In this document: positions 5,530 to 7,461 of the stretch, one piece after another
How positions within the stretch are numbered: position 1 is the first letter of the stretch
Layout of the letters: every line of letters begins with the position of its first letter
Origin: Actinomycetes bacterium
GTDB taxonomy: Bacteria; Actinomycetota; Actinomycetes; JAJYSQ01
NCBI GenBank assembly: GCA_021793495.1
Contig: JAJYSQ010000069.1
Coordinates: 1 to 7,461 of the forward strand
Reading direction: 5' to 3'
Length of the DNA stretch: 7,461 nt
Position numbers and translations under genes: made by a program
The notes under the pieces: model-generated
Seen by the model: the letters and a program-made list of their open reading frames with translations, nothing else
Told to the model about the DNA's origin: nothing
The model's database searches: none

Positions 5530-6761
5530 CCACCGACTCCTCTTCGGCTCCTCCAGGTGCGCCCATTCGGGTGGACCGGACCGGCGTGGTGGCGTTCACC
5601 CAGGAGCTGGTGCGCCTGCGCACCGTGCATGACCCGGCGGCTGGTTCCGGTGAGGCAAGCGCCGCCGCCCTGGTCGAGGCGACGATGCACGGGTTCGGCT
5701 GGGACCCCCAGGTGGTCGAGGTGGCCCCGGGGCGGCCCAACGTGATCGCCACGGTCCCCGGGGGCGGCGGGCCCGGACCGATGCTCGCCTTCGAGGGACA
5801 TCTGGACGTGGTGACCGAGGGGGACCTCGAGCTGTGGTCGGTCGGGCCGTATGACGGCGAGATCCGCGACGGCCGGCTGTACGGCCGGGGTTCGGCCGAC
5901 ATGAAGTCGGGGGTGGCGGCGATGCTCTACGCGGTCCGAGCCCTGCAGCTGGCCGGCCCGTTCCCCGGGTCGGTCCGGGTGCTCGCCCTGGCCGACGAGG
6001 AAGGGATGATGCTCGGGGCCAAGCACGCCGTGACCACCGGTGCCCTCGCCGGGGTCGCCGGTGTCGTCGTGTGCGAGCCCGAGGGCGGCGAGGTCTGCCC
6101 CACCTCCAAGGGGGCGATCCGGCTGCAGGTCCGGCTGACCGGCACGATGACCCACGGGGCGATGCCCGACCAGGGGGCCAACCCGATCCCGGTGCTGGCC
6201 GGACTGGTGATCGAGCTGGGCCGGCTCCAGGAGCGGTTGCAGGCCGAGCACGGCACGCACCCGCACCTGGGGGGGGCCTACGTGACCCCGACCGTGGCGC
6301 TGGCCGGGCACGCCGACCAGATGAACGTCAGCCCCGCGACCGCGACCCTGGCGGTGGATGTCCGCACCATCCCCGGGGTCGACCACGAACGGCTCATCGC
6401 CGAGGTGGCGCAGATCGCCCGACAGCTGGGTGACCCGGCGGGCGTGCAGACCCAGCTCACCGTGATCGACGACCGCCCACCGGTGGACACCGCGGTCGAG
6501 GACCCGGTCGTGACCAGCCTGGTGGCCGCACACACCGAGGTGACCGGCCAGGCGCCGGCCTACGGCGGGGTCCCGGGCACCACGGACGGGACGATCTTCA
6601 CCCGGGACGCGGGGGTGCCCACCGTGGTCTACGGCCCCGGGGGCAAGTGGATCGCCCACCAGGTCGATGAGTTCGTCGAGGTGGAGGAGATCCCCCGGTA
6701 TGCCGAGGTGTACGCCCGCGCCGCGCAGCTGTTCCTGAACCGCCAGACAGGCATGGAATGA
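5526..6761 (+). CDS. M20 family metallopeptidase/deacylase (ArgE/DapE-like)
   Basis: A di-zinc amidohydrolase of 411 residues that would hydrolyse an N-acyl amino acid or a small peptide in the cytoplasm. Metal-site residues can be placed: H92 and D94 in GHLDVV, bridging D125 in GRGSADMKSG, general base E158 and metal ligand E159 in ADEEG, E184 in CEPEGG, and H378 in WIAHQVDEF. The lid/dimerisation domain carries H210 in MTHGAMPDQGANPI. The catalytic set is complete, so the enzyme should be active. The ATG at 5526 was chosen over one 12 codons upstream because AGGAGG (5513-5518) lies 7 nt before it and the start overlaps the dehydrogenase stop as ATGA. The sequence could equally be labelled acetylornithine deacetylase or succinyl-diaminopimelate desuccinylase, but its catabolic neighbours argue against a biosynthetic ArgE or DapE. 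It overlaps the P1 peptidase gene by ATGA. Confidence 0.92.
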   Translation: MTTDSSSAPPGAPIRVDRTGVVAFTQELVRLRTVHDPAAGSGEASAAALVEATMHGFGWDPQVVEVAPGRPNVIATVPGGGGPGPMLAFEGHLDVVTEGDLELWSVGPYDGEIRDGRLYGRGSADMKSGVAAMLYAVRALQLAGPFPGSVRVLALADEEGMMLGAKHAVTTGALAGVAGVVVCEPEGGEVCPTSKGAIRLQVRLTGTMTHGAMPDQGANPIPVLAGLVIELGRLQERLQAEHGTHPHLGGAYVTPTVALAGHADQMNVSPATATLAVDVRTIPGVDHERLIAEVAQIARQLGDPAGVQTQLTVIDDRPPVDTAVEDPVVTSLVAAHTEVTGQAPAYGGVPGTTDGTIFTRDAGVPTVVYGPGGKWIAHQVDEFVEVEEIPRYAEVYARAAQLFLNRQTGME

Positions 6762-7461
6762 GCGCGTTCCTGCCGCCCCAGGACGGCCCGACCGGGCCCG
6801 GGGCGACCAACAGCCTCACCGATGTCCCGGGACTTCGGGTGGGCCACGCCAGCGTGCTCGGCGACGGGTGGCTGACCGGCACCACCGTGGTCCTGGCCTC
6901 GTCCTCCGGCGCGGTCGGCGGCGTCGACGTGCGCGGCGGTGGCCCGGGCACCCGGGAGACCGACCTGCTGGACCCACGAAGCCTGGTGGAACGGGTGCAC
7001 GCGGTCGTGCTCAGCGGCGGCAGTGCCTTCGGGCTGGCCAGCGTGGACGGGGTGCTGGAACGGCTCGCCGACGCCGGGATCGGGCTGCCCGTGGGCGAGC
7101 ACCCCGGCGACGTCGTCCCCATCGTGCCGGCGGCGATCATCTTCGACCTAGGTCGGGGCGGGCAGTTTCGCCATCACCCCACCGCCCGGATGGGGCAGGC
7201 CGCGTACGACGCCGCGGCAGCACCCGAAGGCTCCGGCCCGGTCCCGCAGGGGTGCGTGGGCGCGGGGACCGGCGCGGTCGCCGGCGGGCTGAAGGGCGCG
7301 GTGGGCTCGGCCAGCGTGCTGCTGCCCTCCGGGCACATCGTCGGGGCGCTCGCGGTGGTCAACGCGGTCGGGTCCACGGTGGACCCACGGACCGGCCTGC
7401 TCTATGCCGCCGCGTCCGGGCTTGGCACGGAGTTCGACCTGGCACCGCGGCGCGCCCACCC
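6758..7461 (+). CDS. P1 family peptidase/amidase (DmpA/NylC/BapA, S58), C-terminus beyond right edge
   Basis: An N-terminal-nucleophile hydrolase related to L-aminopeptidase/D-esterase DmpA, beta-peptidyl aminopeptidase BapA and the nylon-oligomer hydrolase NylC. Such enzymes are made as one chain and cut themselves to expose a catalytic Ser or Thr. Only 234 residues are in the window. Visible family motifs are TDVPGLRVGH (21-30), GTTVVLA (41-47), DVRGGGPGTRETDLLDP (57-73), VVLSGGSAFGLASVDGV (83-99), VPIVPAAIIFDL (120-131) and VGAGTGAVAGGLKG (167-180). K179 and N202 (in VVNAVGS) probably correspond to the active-site Lys and Asn of NylC. The self-cleavage site and nucleophile should lie soon after the window ends and are not seen. 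ATG at 6758 overlaps the M20 stop as ATGA; the ribosome site is weak, so translation is likely coupled. Family is clear; substrate (peptide, beta-peptide or other amide) is not. Confidence 0.92.
   Translation, partial: MSAFLPPQDGPTGPGATNSLTDVPGLRVGHASVLGDGWLTGTTVVLASSSGAVGGVDVRGGGPGTRETDLLDPRSLVERVHAVVLSGGSAFGLASVDGVLERLADAGIGLPVGEHPGDVVPIVPAAIIFDLGRGGQFRHHPTARMGQAAYDAAAAPEGSGPVPQGCVGAGTGAVAGGLKGAVGSASVLLPSGHIVGALAVVNAVGSTVDPRTGLLYAAASGLGTEFDLAPRRAH

Noticed and set aside
4727..6659. Long minus-strand open frames opposite the dehydrogenase and M20 genes
   Set aside because: Arg/Pro/Gly-rich translations without motifs; the plus strand carries complete catalytic sets, so these are antisense shadows.

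Overview
The window is very GC-rich, uses GTG as well as ATG starts, has AGGAGG-type ribosome sites and packs its genes with 4-nt overlaps. The lipoprotein reads CGGGSS directly after its signal peptide. Together this suggests a high-GC actinomycete (Actinomycetota); genus cannot be told from the sequence alone. The window is one divergent catabolic locus with seven protein genes, two of them cut by the window edges. I see no RNA genes, mobile elements or CRISPR arrays.

Left half, minus strand, transcribed leftward from about 4295: a peptide/opine/nickel-type (Opp/Dpp) ABC importer in the order lipoprotein substrate-binding protein (2662-4236), first permease DppB-like (1686-2630), second permease DppC-like (790-1689), and DppD-like ATPase (788 to beyond the left edge). 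The two permeases share a GTGA overlap and the ATPase starts 1 nt after the second permease stops, so the set is clearly one translationally coupled operon.

Middle, 4237-4458: a 222-bp divergent control region. It holds a perfect 17-bp palindrome (4341-4357) that looks like an operator of a FadR-type GntR regulator. It sits inside a putative rightward extended -10 promoter and just upstream of a putative leftward TTGACA promoter. A 15-bp direct repeat and a 7-bp inverted repeat lie in the leader of the rightward operon.

Right half, plus strand: a beta-decarboxylating dehydrogenase of the isocitrate/isopropylmalate fold that most resembles tartrate/D-malate dehydrogenases (4459-5529), an M20 family metallopeptidase/deacylase (5526-6761), and an N-terminal-nucleophile amidase/peptidase of the P1 (DmpA/NylC/BapA, S58) family (6758 to beyond the right edge). 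Each neighbouring pair overlaps by ATGA.

Working model (inference): a regulator responding to a pathway intermediate controls both arms from one operator. The importer brings in an amide- or peptide-like compound, the P1 and M20 enzymes cleave its amide bonds, and the dehydrogenase oxidises a released 2-hydroxy acid to feed central metabolism. The actual substrate is not readable from sequence, and this gene set with its shared operator is the part most likely to be undescribed.
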